Below, one piece after another: positions 44,061 to 54,517 of a DNA stretch of 64,000 bases; positions within the stretch are counted from its first letter, which is position 1; the number at the start of each line of letters is the position of its first letter. Below the pieces are notes generated by a model. It was given only the letters and a program-made list of their open reading frames with translations, was not told the DNA's origin and made no database searches. The position numbers were made by a program, and so were the translations under genes. This DNA comes from a bacterium (GTDB lineage: Bacteria > Patescibacteriota > Gracilibacteria > BD1-5 > UBA6164): assembly GCA_024635475.1 (NCBI GenBank), contig JAGXIW010000003.1, positions 496,001-560,000 of the forward strand, read 5' to 3'.

Positions 44061-44741
44061 TTATTTTCTATTTATTATTACTTCAGATATTTCCATATTT
44101 TTTGGTAGATTAATAAAAGATAATATTAGATTTGAAAGAGCTTTTGCATCTAATAAACTTCATATTTTTTTTCAAGTTAGATTACTTATTATGGTTTCTC
44201 TTCAGTTATCTCAAATATTTGAATCAGTATTTAATCATCCAGGATGAACTCAGATAACTCTACATAAAGTATTTTTTAATTCAAGTCTCCAATTTTCTAT
44301 GAGTCATCTTAATCACCATTTTGTTACACTATACATTGGCATAAACTCATTTCATTTGTATCCTATTGTGGCTCAAATGAAGATTAAATCTGAATTATTT
44401 TCTTTTATTGGTTTTGAAAGTCAAGAAAGCAATTGATTTTGTCATACTATATTTACTTTAAAAACTTCATCAGTATGATCAAAATCAGTATCATTTAGTT
44501 TTTCTATGTATCAGATTCAAGCACAACATATAATACAAGAAAAATCAGAATAATCTTTTTTTATTAGAGTTATTGTATTTTCTATACTTTCTTTATTTGT
44601 TAAATCTGTTTCAATATATGAGATTTCTATACTTGGTTTTGTTCTAGAAAGTCAAATAACATCATATCAGTTTTCTTGAAAAACTTTTGCTAATTCAAAT
44701 CCTAGTCAATTACTAGCTCAAGTTATAATGATTTTTTTCAT
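44061..44741 (-). CDS. Short-chain dehydrogenase/reductase
   Basis: A 226-residue Rossmann-fold NAD(P)-dependent oxidoreductase. The cofactor loop is IIITGASNGLGFELA. CCAGIG, the catalytic Ser region LIFIGATIG, and the Tyr-x-x-x-Lys motif in MYSVTKWGLRGL follow, then VHPGGLNTD. Several of these glycines are TGA. The substrate is not predictable. No pathway partner is adjacent. Confidence 0.92.
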
Positions 44742-44775
44742 ATGCAAATTTTAATAAATAAATTATTTGAAAATT

Positions 44776-45117
44776 CTAGCCATTCACCAAACACCTATTT
44801 TTTACAAATTCGCTTACATTGTCATATCAGTTTGCTTTTGCATTTATTTCTAGTTGCATTCTTTGTTTTGGGGTAAGTCTAAATTGGAATACTGAGGTTT
44901 TGTTTTGTGCTTGTTCGTCTTCAATTAATCAAGGGAGATCTTTTAAAAGCAAATCTAAGTCATTCTTTCAATAAGGTTGAGATATTCAAGCTCATTCACA
45001 TTTTATATATATTTCTTCTTCTTCAATAGTATCATAGATATATAAATTATATTTTTTTGTTCAAACAGGAATTATTATAATCCTTTCTGTTTCTGGTTTT
45101 ATTATTTCTTCAAACAT
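44776..45117 (-). CDS. HicB-like antitoxin
   Basis: A 113-residue protein. The N-terminal part (YNLYIYDTIEEEEIYIKCEG, then a DLPGLIEDE end) resembles the partial RNase H-like fold of HicB. The C-terminus (FQFRLTPKQRMQLEINAKA, then NVSEFVKNR) is a ribbon-helix-helix DNA-binding segment. It lies 10 bases after a HicA-like frame, the usual hicA-hicB order. HicB neutralises HicA and represses the operon. If the HicA frame is truly broken, this is an orphan antitoxin. Confidence 0.65.
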
Positions 45118-45127
45118 AATTTTGTAA

Positions 45128-45369
45128 TTAGTGATTAAAATATCTTTTATACATTTTAGATATTCTTTGTTTGTATATTGGTAGGGTATCATTTGAATGA
45201 ACTGGATAAGTATAAACCAATCATTTTTCTTTATGTGTTATTTTTCTATGACTTCATTTTCATTCATTGAAAACAAATCAAAGTTCAAAAAGTAAAATTT
45301 CAATTTCAGATAATTTTAAACTGTTAGGGTTACTTAATAGTTTTTCCTTAATTTTCTCTTTTTTGTCAT
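45128..45369 (-). pseudogene. HicA-like toxin, frameshifted
   Basis: The frame ending at 45128 encodes LSEIEILLFELGFVFNEG, then KGSHRKITHKEKG and TYPVHSNDTLPIYKQRISK. This is the HicA mRNA-interferase fold (G-F, G-S-H with the catalytic His, P-x-H). An ATG at 45369 is in a different frame and hits a stop after 11 codons. Adding one A to the A6 tract just after the ATG would join them (MTKK, EKIKEKLL...). Either a real inactivating deletion or a homopolymer error. Confidence 0.6.
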
Positions 45370-45498
45370 AAATTGTTATTTATGTATAGACATTATAATT
45401 ATTTGTAATTACAATGCAAATAAAATATTTATAAAGAATATATACTTTAATATATTTACCGTATATAATATATCTATACTTTTTTAAAAATCAAATAA

Positions 45499-45530
45499 AA
45501 AAAAGTCCACTCTTAAAAGTAAACTTTTTT
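45499..45530 (-). terminator. Terminator of the peroxiredoxin gene
   Basis: On the minus strand AAGTTTACT pairs with AGTGGACTT (two G-T pairs), followed by a T-run; it lies 18 bases past the stop. Confidence 0.65.
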
Positions 45531-45547
45531 CTATTTTAATTTTTCTA

Positions 45548-46171
45548 TTATTTATTCAAAGCTTCATAAACTTCTCAAGCTATCTTGATTGATGGAGTTA
45601 ATGTTGTGTTTCACTTTACCCATTTTGCAGGACAAGCTATCCCTGGATTTGCTCTCATATGTTGAAGAGCTTCGATTTTTCTAATTACTTCATCACTATT
45701 TCTTCCTAGTGGTCCTGAAGTAACTTCGATAACTCTAACTATTCAGTCTGGATCAATTACAAAAGTACCTCTTCCAGCGATTCCAGTTTGTTCATCAAGT
45801 ACATTATATGCATCAGCTATTTCTAAATTGTGATCAGAAAGCATCTTGTAAGGGAAATTTTGCATTAATCTCTCGTGTTTTACCCAAGCTCTGTGAGAGT
45901 AAACAGTATCAGTTGAAATAGTCAAAATCTCAACTCAAATAGTTTCAAATATATTTCTAGCATCAGCCATATCTTTTAATTCTGTAGGACATACAAAAGT
46001 AAAATCAGCAGGATAGAAAAATAAAACAACCCATTTTCAAGCCAAGCTTCATAGACTTACGATAGTTTCATCATCAACTAAAGGATCGTAAGCAGGTAAA
46101 TTAAAATCTGGAGCTTCACAGTCTATTTTCACTTCTTTTAAGTATAATTCATTTTCATTACAACAATTCAT
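45548..46171 (-). CDS. 2-Cys peroxiredoxin (AhpC/Prx1 type)
   Basis: A 207-residue thiol peroxidase that reduces hydrogen peroxide and organic peroxides. The peroxidatic Cys is in [14 protein letters not shown]. The resolving Cys is in [10 protein letters not shown] near the C-terminus, so it is a typical 2-Cys enzyme. SHRAWV and GTFVIDPDG are also family blocks. An extra N-terminal CC pair (MNCCNENE) is unusual. No AhpF or thioredoxin reductase is nearby. Confidence 0.94.
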
Positions 46172-46317
46172 ATTTAGAAAAGTTAGATAATAAAATTCTA
46201 AATGTTAGTTAATTGAATAATTTCAATTTTAACATTTCTCTAATTTTATATTTTTTTTGTTTTTAGTCAATTTTCGAGAAAAATATAAATTCTAGCTATA
46301 AAATTTATATAAAATTA

Positions 46318-46347
46318 TTGACAAATATAACAATATATTTATATTAA
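46318..46347 (+). promoter_or_regulatory. Putative promoter of the 46379 gene
   Basis: TTGACA at 46318-46323 and an AT-rich -10 (TATTAA at 46342-46347, 18-base spacer), 31 bases before the ATG. Confidence 0.4.
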
Positions 46348-46378
46348 TAATAAGCTAATTTTTTTTAATACAATTTTT

Positions 46379-47098
46379 ATGTTAAACAAACAAGAACAAT
46401 ATCCATTTTCTCCTTGAACTGTAGAATGAGAAGCTTTAAAAAAAATAAAACCAGAAGAAAGATTTGCTATACTTCAAAATACAGAAGTTTGGGATGAAGC
46501 AGAAAGAATGAATTCAAAAATTAATTTAGCATTTCTAGAAAGAGGTCCTAAAAGAATTTTAGAAAGAATAAAAAATGAAAATCATCCTAGATATGATTGA
46601 TTAGTAAATTGGCTTCAATACAGTCGTTTAAATTTAAACTGGTTTAAAGAAAATATATGAACAAATTTTGATTTAGTTTCGGATTGAATAATGCTACTTT
46701 GAGATGTATTTGAATTGGAAAATGAAACTATAGAAAGTATAGAAACTAACAAAGGAATAAATGGTGTAGTAAATGATTGAAAAGGTACAAAATTTACTTT
46801 TTATGCAGCTTTAGATTATGCTAAAAAAGTATGAAAAATAGTCCCAACTGAATGGCATAAATACAAATGGTTTCTACCTTGAAGTGAAGAAAATAAAATA
46901 AATTTTTTAATAGATGTATTATGATTACAATATAATGGGGTTTGTTATCCAAATTTCTCGGGACATTATGGCTCTGTAGGTTATTATTGTAGCTCTAAAG
47001 AGGAGATGTTATATATCTCTCCTAATACACTTAATAGTCGAGCTTACGGTTCTAAAGGTGCTATGGCATCTCTTAGGTGTATTAAGAAAAAGAACTAA
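46379..47098 (+). CDS. Protein with a C-terminal CLec/FISUMP-like domain
   Basis: A 239-residue protein without signal peptide. The N-terminal 130 residues are helical. From about residue 120 (GKGTKFTFYAALDYAKKVGK, then WFLPGSEEN) it resembles the formylglycine/C-type-lectin-like or FISUMP fold, ending in GYYCSSKEE and ASLRCIKK. By my count, glycines up to residue about 185 are 10 TGA and 4 GGN. The last six (from 46939) are all GGN, and codon choice there differs from the rest. Such C-terminal domains are typical diversity-generating-retroelement targets, but no reverse transcriptase or template repeat is in this window. Confidence 0.75.
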
Positions 47099-47125
47099 TT
47101 ATTCGATTCTTTATACTTTATATTA

Positions 47126-47175
47126 CAAAAAAATCTTTTTAATAAACAAAAAACTTATTAAAAAGATTTTTTTTT
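47126..47175 (+). terminator. Rho-independent terminator
   Basis: Long A/T-rich stem AAAAAAATCTTTTTAATAA / TTATTAAAAAGATTTTTTT after the preceding gene. Confidence 0.8.
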
Positions 47176-47297
47176 GCATAATTCATTTTGAAACAGTGCA
47201 AAAGTAAAATAAAATTTGAAAAATTTATATTTTTTATATAATCATATAATCATACTTTTAATTGGGTATAAAATTTGTTTATTTTTATTATAAAATT

Positions 47298-49070
47298 ATG
47301 TTAAGAACAATTACATGTAACGAATTAACTTTAGAAAATATATGACAAGAAGTAATTCTTTGTTGATGGGTAAGCAATAGAAGAGATCATGGGGGAATTA
47401 TCTTTATAGATTTAAGAGATAGATATGGATTGACTCAAATAGTTTTTGATCCAGAAGATGATAAACAAGCATGGCTTGAAGCAAGTGATTTTAGAAGTGA
47501 ATATGTTGTTCAAGTAATTTGAAATGTTAGACCTAGACCAGAATGACAAAGTAATAAAAATCTAAAAACTTGAGAAATTGAAGTAATTATCTATAAAACT
47601 AGATTATTATCAAGTTCAAAAACTCCACCATTTGAATTAGACGATTTTGGAGGATTAGCAAATGAAGAAGTAAGATATAAGCATAGATATATAGATTTAA
47701 GAAGAAAAAAAGTACTTGATAATGTTAAATTTAGATCTAAATTTCTAAATTTTACTAGAAATTGGTTTGTAGATAATGATTTTTTAGAAGTTCAAACACC
47801 TATTTTTACAGTTTCAAGTCCAGAATGAGCAAGAGATTTTTTAGTTCCATCAAGACTTAATCCTGGTAAATTTTATGCACTTCCTCAAGCTCCACAACAA
47901 TACAAACAATTACTTATGGTAGGTTGAATCGATAAGTATTTTCAAGTTGCTCCTTGTTTTAGAGATGAAGATCCTAGAGCTGATAGACATGCTTGTGAAT
48001 TTTATCAAATTGATTGTGAAATGAGTTTTGTTGAACAGGATGATATTTTTAAAGTAGTTGAAAGTTATATCAGAGATGTAGTTAAATGAGTAAGTAATAA
48101 AGAAATTCCAGAAAGTTTTTACACTATGAGTTATGACGAAGCTATGGATAATTATGGTAGTGATAAACCGGATTTGAGATTTGGAATGAAATTTGTTGAT
48201 TTAACAGATATATTTGCAAATAGTAGTTTTTCAGTATTTAAAAATATATATGATACATCTTGAGTTATAAAAGCAATTAAATTGGAATGAAAATCAATGA
48301 GTAGAAAAGATATAGATGATTTGACACAAATTGCTATAAAAGCCTGAGCAAAATGACTTGCATACATAATTTATGATGCAGTAGAATGACCAAGATCACC
48401 AATTTTAAAATTTTTTAGTGAAGAAGAAATAAAAGAAATGGAGGCAAGACTTGAGCCAAAAACTTGAGATATAATTTTTTTCTCAGCAAATGAATTTAAA
48501 AGAGCAGTTTCAGTACTTAATATTGTTAGACTTGCTTTAAGAGATAAATTTGAATTAGCAGATAAAAATAAACTTTCTTTTGCTTGGATTGTAGATTTTC
48601 CTATGTTTCAACAAGATCCTGTAACTGGAAAACTTGATTTTGAACATAATCCTTTTTCTATGCCTCATGGTTGAGTTGAAGCATTTGAGAGATTGGATTT
48701 ATTAAATATAAAAGCTATTCAATATGATTTATCTTGTAATTGATATGAAATACTTTCAGGGTCTATAAGAAATCATGATATAGAAAGTTTGGTAAAAGCT
48801 TTTTCTCTAGTTTGAAGAGATAAACAAGAAGTAATAGACAAATTTGGTGCTATGTACGAAGCATTTCAATACTGAGTACCTCCTCATGGAGGATTTGCTA
48901 TAGGAATGGATAGATTTATGATGATATTAATTGATGAGGACAATATAAGGGAAGTTTATGCATTTCCTAAATCATGAAGATGACAAGATGTTATGATGAA
49001 TACTCCTTCTACAATAGATCAAACACAACTTGATGAATTACATATAGAAATAAAACCAATAGAACTTTAA
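47298..49070 (+). CDS. aspS: Aspartyl-tRNA synthetase
   Basis: Charges tRNA-Asp. The 590-residue bacterial-type enzyme has the OB anticodon-binding domain ([20 protein letters not shown]), motif 1 (FLEVQTPIF), the flipping loop [20 protein letters not shown], motif 2 ([15 protein letters not shown]), the bacterial GAD insert (about 285-400) and motif 3 ([14 protein letters not shown]). Length is normal. The gene is followed 21 bases later by corA. Confidence 0.96.
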
Positions 49071-49091
49071 TTAATTATTAAGTTTTTTTTC

Positions 49092-50006
49092 ATGCTTAGA
49101 CAAATAAATATAAAAGATATTTTATGGGTAGATGGGGTTAATGTTACTAAATCTGAATTACTCTCAGTTGTTAGACATTATGATTTTCATGAACTTGATA
49201 TAGAAGCCTGTTTAGAAGAAAATCAAAGAGCCAGAATAGATTACTATGATGATTATATGTTTATAACTCTTCATTTTCCTAAGTACAACACAAAAAGTCA
49301 GATTTATGAATTAAATGAGTTTAATATATTTTTATGAAAAAATTATATACTTACTTTTAGGAATTATCCTTGAAATCATATAGATAATATATTTGAACAA
49401 TACAAAAAATTGGATATAGATGAAGATAATAAAATGAAAATATCTTCTTGATATGTGCTTTATGAGATTATTCAATCTATGCTTGAAAAAGTATTTAGAG
49501 TTGCAGAGAGGATTACTATGGATGTAAAAGTCATAGAAAGAAATGTTTTTTCTTGAGCTTCATCTTCTCTAGTAAAAGATATAATGATCAAAAAAAGAAA
49601 TATAATGATGCTAAAGAATATGTTTAAACCTCAAATCACTGTATTAAATCAGTTGGAGTTTAATATGAATAAATTATTTGCATGAAAGATAGAAGAATAT
49701 TTCGAAGATTTAGAAGACAAATTAAGCCAAATAGTTAATGAAATAATTTTACTTGATGAGTATATTTGATCTATAGAAGTCTCATATAAGACTATAATTG
49801 ATATAAGAACAAACTCAGTTATTAAAATTCTTACAGTTGTTTCAACTTATACATTTCCGATGATGTTAATAACGAGTTTTTATGGAATGAATGTAAAAAC
49901 ACCACTTCAAGATAATTCAATGTTTGTTCTTTCTGCAATATTTTGAAGTACTTTATTTGTTATACTTACTTTATATTGGTACTTTAGAGAAGCTAATAAA
50001 AAATAA
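49092..50006 (+). CDS. corA: CorA-family Mg2+/divalent cation transporter
   Basis: A 304-residue membrane channel. The large N-terminal cytoplasmic domain (about 1-235) ends in a long helix. Two transmembrane helices follow at about 240-262 and 275-297, with the signature YGMNVKTP (G-M-N) between them. The pentameric channel carries Mg2+ or Co2+/Ni2+. It is probably co-transcribed with aspS; a strong terminator follows. Confidence 0.93.
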
Positions 50007-50007
50007 C

Positions 50008-50039
50008 AAAAAGACCAATCTTGTAAGATTGGTCTTTTT
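50008..50039. terminator. Rho-independent terminator (both strands)
   Basis: Stem AAAAAGACCAATCTT / AGATTGGTCTTTTT with a very short loop, between corA and a convergent gene. Confidence 0.9.
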
Positions 50040-50051
50040 GTTATTTTTTAA

Positions 50052-50525
50052 TTAATTATAAGCTATTACAGAATCACTTGTTATTTTTGTTTCTCATCAT
50101 TTAGGTACTACTTTATTTTTCTCGTCAGATTTATCTCAATCATCATTTGGTATTATGTCAAAAGGTGGGATATATCATCCAGGTTTTTTTGCATCTTCTT
50201 GATTACTATCACTTAAAGCTTTTGCATTATTTTCGTCAGTATCTTGTGAAGAAATATAAGATGGAGTATTTTCCTCATCCCCAGGCTTTAATATATCTTC
50301 TCTAAGTAATTTATTTAGTGCTTCTCTTGTTTCTTCTATAATTCATTGTTCATTATTTTCAGGAGGTGTATTATTTCAATCAACATTTTGTATTTTTTTA
50401 TCTAATTCTTTTTTTACATCTTTAAACCTACCTTGAGTAAAAATAAACATCTCTTTAATTTCACTTAAAAAAGATTTAGAATCTTTAGGTTCATTTCATT
50501 TATTATTTGTTTCTGGTCCTGACAT
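50052..50525 (-). CDS. Hypothetical acidic protein
   Basis: A 157-residue Asn/Asp/Glu/Lys-rich soluble protein. The only ordered-looking part is a short helix (SFLSEIKEMFIFTQGRFKDV, residues about 18-37); the rest looks disordered, with a PGGYIPPFD motif near residue 115. No family recognised. The frame is confirmed by TGA-coded Gly in Gly-Gly pairs. Confidence 0.65.
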
Positions 50526-50621
50526 AATTTTATATTAAAAAATAAATTATATAGTTATATTAACATATATAATTTATTTATGCAATAAAATTATGTTTTA
50601 AAAAAAAATTATAGATAGTTA

Positions 50622-50855
50622 TTATCTACCTCTTGAAGCACCTCTTCAAACTCTCATTTTATTACTAAAATTATTTCACATTCATCATCTAAATTGATTT
50701 CCCTTTGGAAAAGTAGCTCCAAATTTAGGAATAGGTGATTTTTGGGGAATAACTTTTGGTTTTTCTATTACTTCCTCATTTATTTCTTTAATCTCATCTT
50801 CATTCTGTTCATCTAATTCGATATTTTCATCGTTATTAGGGATAATATCTGTCAT
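50622..50855 (-). CDS. Small hypothetical protein, acidic N-term and Arg/Gly-rich C-term
   Basis: A 77-residue protein. The first half is Glu/Asp/Asn-rich. The second half ends in a basic Gly/Arg tail (QFRGGMGNNFSNKMRVGRG, then ASRGR), a composition seen in RNA-binding tails. No domain recognised. It follows the same strand as the preceding hypothetical gene; real status is moderately likely because the tail's glycines are mostly TGA in frame. Confidence 0.5.
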
Positions 50856-51012
50856 ATATATTTTATTATTTTATAAATATTTTAATTTGTAAATATTATT
50901 GTATTCAAATATTTTTTTTTGCAAATATAATAAGTACATTAAAAATTTTAAAATTGCATTTCTAAATAAATACATATAATTTGGGAAATATTTATTTTAT
51001 TATATTTTACAA

Positions 51013-52389
51013 GTGTTAGCAAAAGTTACGATAATATGAAGACCAAATGTGTGAAAATCAAGTTTTTTCAATATGTATACAGGACATAAGATAGCTATAG
51101 TTGCGGATGAGCCAGGAACTACTAGAGATATTTCAGAGTTTGAGTTTAGAGATGATGATAACAATTTAACTTATATATTGTCAGATTCTGGATGACTTGA
51201 TTTTTCTAGTACAAACGAAGAAATAGCAAAAGATATAATTGATAGAACAGCAAGAACTATTGAAGAAAGTGATTTACTTATATGGCTTTTGGAATATGAC
51301 AGATTTACTGAACTTGATGAGAGAATTTTAAAATTACTTAAAAGTAAAACAGCAAAAGAAGTTATTTTGGTTGCAAATAAAGCAGATAATGAGAAAAAAG
51401 TAATGGAATCTTATAGTTTAGCTTGAACTTGATGATATAAAGAATTTTTCCCAGTTTCAGTTTCTCATAATAGATGAATTCGGGAAGTAAAAAAATATGT
51501 TGCAGATTTTTTAACAGAAAAATGACTTAATTATATAGAAGAAGAAGTAGATGATAGTTATATAAAACTTGCAATTATATGAAGACCAAATGTAGGGAAA
51601 TCAAGTATAATCAATGCTCTTGTATGAAAAGATAGAGTAATGGTTAAAGATATGGCTTGAACTACAAGAGATAGTATAGATACAAAGTTTACTTATAATG
51701 AACAAAATTTTATACTGATAGATACAGCTTGAATAAGAAGACTTAGTAAAGTTTGAACTAGAAATATAGAAAACTGGTCAATTATGAGAACAGAAAGAGC
51801 TATAACTAGAGCAGATATAGTTGTTGTTGTTGTTGATGCTTTTGAATGAGTTGTTTGACAAGATCTGTCTATAGTAAGTAGAAGTTTAGAGGAAAATAAG
51901 TGACTTGTAATAGTATTAAATAAATGGGATAAAGTATTAGCGAAGCCTTGAATAGATAAAGATAAGATTATGGATAAATATCTGGCATACTTAAAAGAAA
52001 AAATGGATTTCCTACCTTGGGTATCTACTATATTTACTTCAGCGACTGAAAAAAAGAGAGTTAATGAGATTTTGGATAGTGCAATTTGAATAGATAAAGA
52101 AAGAAAAAAGAGAGTAAAAACGGCTATTTTTAATGAATTTTTAGGACAGGTAGTATTAAAACATGCACCTAGCGGGAATAAAAAATCTCATAATCCAAAG
52201 ATTTATTATGGTAGTCAGGTTGATACTAATCCTCCAAAATTTGTAGTCACGGTAAATAATCCTGATCATTTTCACTTCTCATACAAGAGGTACTTAGAAA
52301 ATCGTATAAGAGATACTTTCTGATTTTTTGGAACTCCTATTGTTTTAGAATTAAAATGAAGAGGGAAAAATATTGATAAAAGAAAATAA
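51013..52389 (+). CDS. der: GTPase Der (EngA), ribosome biogenesis
   Basis: A 458-residue double GTPase needed for 50S assembly. Two G domains each show IIGRPNVGKSS (the Gly residues mostly TGA), with GTTRDISEFEF and SDSGGLD in the first, and GTTRDSID, DTAGIRR and VLNKWDK in the second. The C-terminal KH-like domain (about 355-458) has FVVTVNNPDHFHFSYKRYLE. The start is taken as GTG at 51013 because no ATG precedes the first G1 motif. Confidence 0.95.
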
Positions 52390-52424
52390 TAAAAAAATGA
52401 AATGATTTATCATTTCATTTTTTT
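52390..52424 (+). terminator. Rho-independent terminator
   Basis: Stem AAAAAAATGAAATGA / TCATTTCATTTTTTT immediately after the der stop. Confidence 0.88.
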
Positions 52425-52436
52425 ATTATTTTACTT

Positions 52437-52530
52437 TGTCATCCTGAGAGTAACGAAGGATCCCTTTAAAATCTTAATATACTAAAAACAATGTTTAAGG
52501 GATTCTTCGGTAAAAAACCTCAGAATGACA
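52437..52530. repeat. Palindromic repeat, TGTCATCCTGAG family, copy 3
   Basis: TGTCATCCTGAGAGTAACGA, GGATCCCTTTAAA, then TTTAAGGGATTCTTC and CTCAGAATGACA. Intergenic between convergent der and an ABC ATPase gene. Confidence 0.88.
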
Positions 52531-52555
52531 CTGTTCATTTTTTTGTTTAATTTTA

Positions 52556-53266
52556 TTACTCAACCTTTTCTATATGATGAATAAAATAATCCTCTAGATT
52601 TTCATCTATGTCTTTTACTTTCTTTGATTCAACTATAATTTTTCATTTATGAATTATACTGATTTTATTACACATACTTTCAGCATCTGCAAGTATATGA
52701 GTGTTAAAAAAAATTGTCGTTCATTCTTCTTTTAATTCTAAAAGTAAGTCTTTTATCATTTTTCTACCTATTGGATCAAGTCAACTCATAGGTTCATCTA
52801 AAAATAAAAGTTTAGGGTCATTGATTATTGATTGAGCAAGTCATATTCTTTGAAGCATTCATTTACTATAATCACTTAACCTTTTATTTCAGGCACTTTT
52901 TAAGCCTACTTTTTTAAGCAGGTTGTCTATTTTATTTTCTAGTTTTTTAGAATCTATATCAAAAAATTTACCATTAAATCTTAGAAATTCTGCTCAAGTT
53001 AGATGTTTATAAAGATAAGTATTTTCTGGCATAAATCAGATTTTTTCTTTTGATTTTATAGATAATCATTCTTCTCAAAATATTTTAATTTCTCATTCTT
53101 CTGGCTCTATAAGCCCTAAAACACATTTCATTGCTGTTGTCTTTCAAGCTCCATTTGGTCATAAAAATCCATATATATCTCATTTTTCAACATCAAAACT
53201 AACTTCAGATAAGATTTTATTTCAATTTAGATATTTTGTTACATTTTTAAGTTCAAGTATTTTCAT
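52556..53266 (-). CDS. ABC transporter ATP-binding protein
   Basis: A 236-residue ATPase of the ABC-2/CcmA type. Walker A is FLGPNGAGKTTAM, the signature is LSDYSKGMLQRIGLAQS (S-K-G variant of L-S-G-G-Q), Walker B is LLFLDEPMSGLDP, and the H-loop is FNTHIL. The C-terminal tail is short. No permease gene is adjacent, so its membrane partner is elsewhere or missing, and the substrate is unknown. Confidence 0.92.
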
Positions 53267-53467
53267 AGAGATGCAAAAGTTAAGAATTAATATTTATTAA
53301 TCTTAAAGACTAAAAATTTAGTAAAAATATTTTATATAAAAATTTATTTAAAACAAGTTTGATTTTATAAAAAAAATAATATAATTGACGAGTATCAAGA
53401 CTGCAACTATTAAATTTGAAAACTATTCAATGCTAATAATTTATATTTATTTACTTACTATTTATTT

Positions 53468-54013
53468 ATGTTAGAAAAAGCTCGTGAATGAATTAAAAAA
53501 GCTATAACTCATCTAGAAACTGAGTTTTCTAAGTTACAACTTGGAAGAGCAAATCCAGCAATGGTTGAATGAATTCTAGTTGATCAATATTGAAGTTTAG
53601 GACCTATTAAAAATGCTGCATCTTTGACTTTACTTGATTCTCAAACCATTTCTATACAACCATGGGATAGAACTCTTATTCATAAGATTGCAAAAGCGAT
53701 TACAGAAGAAAATTTATGATTAAATCCTCAAACTAATGCAGATGGTATAATGATAAAAGTACCACCATTGACAGAAGAAAGGAGAAGAGAAGCTGTAAAA
53801 ATAGCTAGAAATATGTTGGAAGAAGCAAAAGTATGAATTAGAAATGCAAGAGCTGATTCTCATAAGTTTATATCTCAAGCTGAAGAATCAAAAGAAATAA
53901 GTGAAGATATAGCAAAGGATTATGAAAGAGATTTACAAAAACTAGTAGATGATGCAAATAAACAAGTTGAGGAATTATTTAAAAAGAAAGAAGTTGATAT
54001 AATGAAAATTTAA
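53468..54013 (+). CDS. frr: Ribosome recycling factor
   Basis: Splits post-termination ribosomes together with EF-G. The 181-residue protein shows the N-terminal helix, LQLGRANPAMVEGILVDQYG (R-A-x-P in the family's [GR]-R-A-[NS]-P), SISIQPWDRT, LGLNPQTNADGIMIKVPPLTEER (split here: LNPQTNADG, KVPPLTEERRRE) and the long three-helix bundle. Length is normal. In a UGA-sense lineage it works only after TAA and TAG termination. Confidence 0.96.
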
Positions 54014-54052
54014 AAAAAAGACATTTCCAGAATTCGGGAAATGTCTTTTTTT
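54014..54052 (+). terminator. Rho-independent terminator
   Basis: Stem AAAAAAGACATTTCC / GGAAATGTCTTTTTTT directly after the frr stop. Confidence 0.9.
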
Positions 54053-54068
54053 AATAATACTAAGATAT

Positions 54069-54509
54069 TTAAGGGCGATTTGTAAGTCCTTTTAATAAAT
54101 TAGAACATTTTTTTCAAATATTACTTATCAAATTAGGTAATCTATTTTTTTCTTCGTAAAGTTCTTTATAGAATTGATGAATTAATAAAAAACTAGAAGG
54201 AGCTGAATTTGGAGTTTCATTAGAAGTATATATTTGATTTGATAAATACTCTATCATTCAACTAATATCGTAATCTTTATTAGTAATTTTTTTAAGTTCT
54301 GTTTGTATTCATCATGATATAACTCTATTTAAGAATGGTACTATACACTCTGATTGTAAAGTTTGTAATTCCTTATCATTTAAAAAGTATCAGTAATTTT
54401 TTTTTCTTTCTACATAAAATTTTATAGGATTAGTTCACAATTTACTAACTAATTGTTCTAGACTTAATCCATTTGATTGTTCTTTAGTATTTCAAGTATT
54501 TAGAGTCAT
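54069..54509 (-). CDS. Hypothetical protein downstream of proS
   Basis: A 146-residue soluble protein of unknown function. It appears helical, with VSKLGTNPIKFYVERKKN near the N-terminus and SSFLLIHQFYKELYEEK near residue 105. There is no signal peptide. It starts 8 bases after proS on the same strand, so the two are probably co-transcribed. Confidence 0.7.
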
Positions 54510-54517
54510 AAATAATT

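Noticed and set aside
46379-47098. A confirmed diversity-generating retroelement
   Set aside because: No reverse transcriptase, accessory gene or template repeat is present in the window; only a suggestive C-terminal domain.
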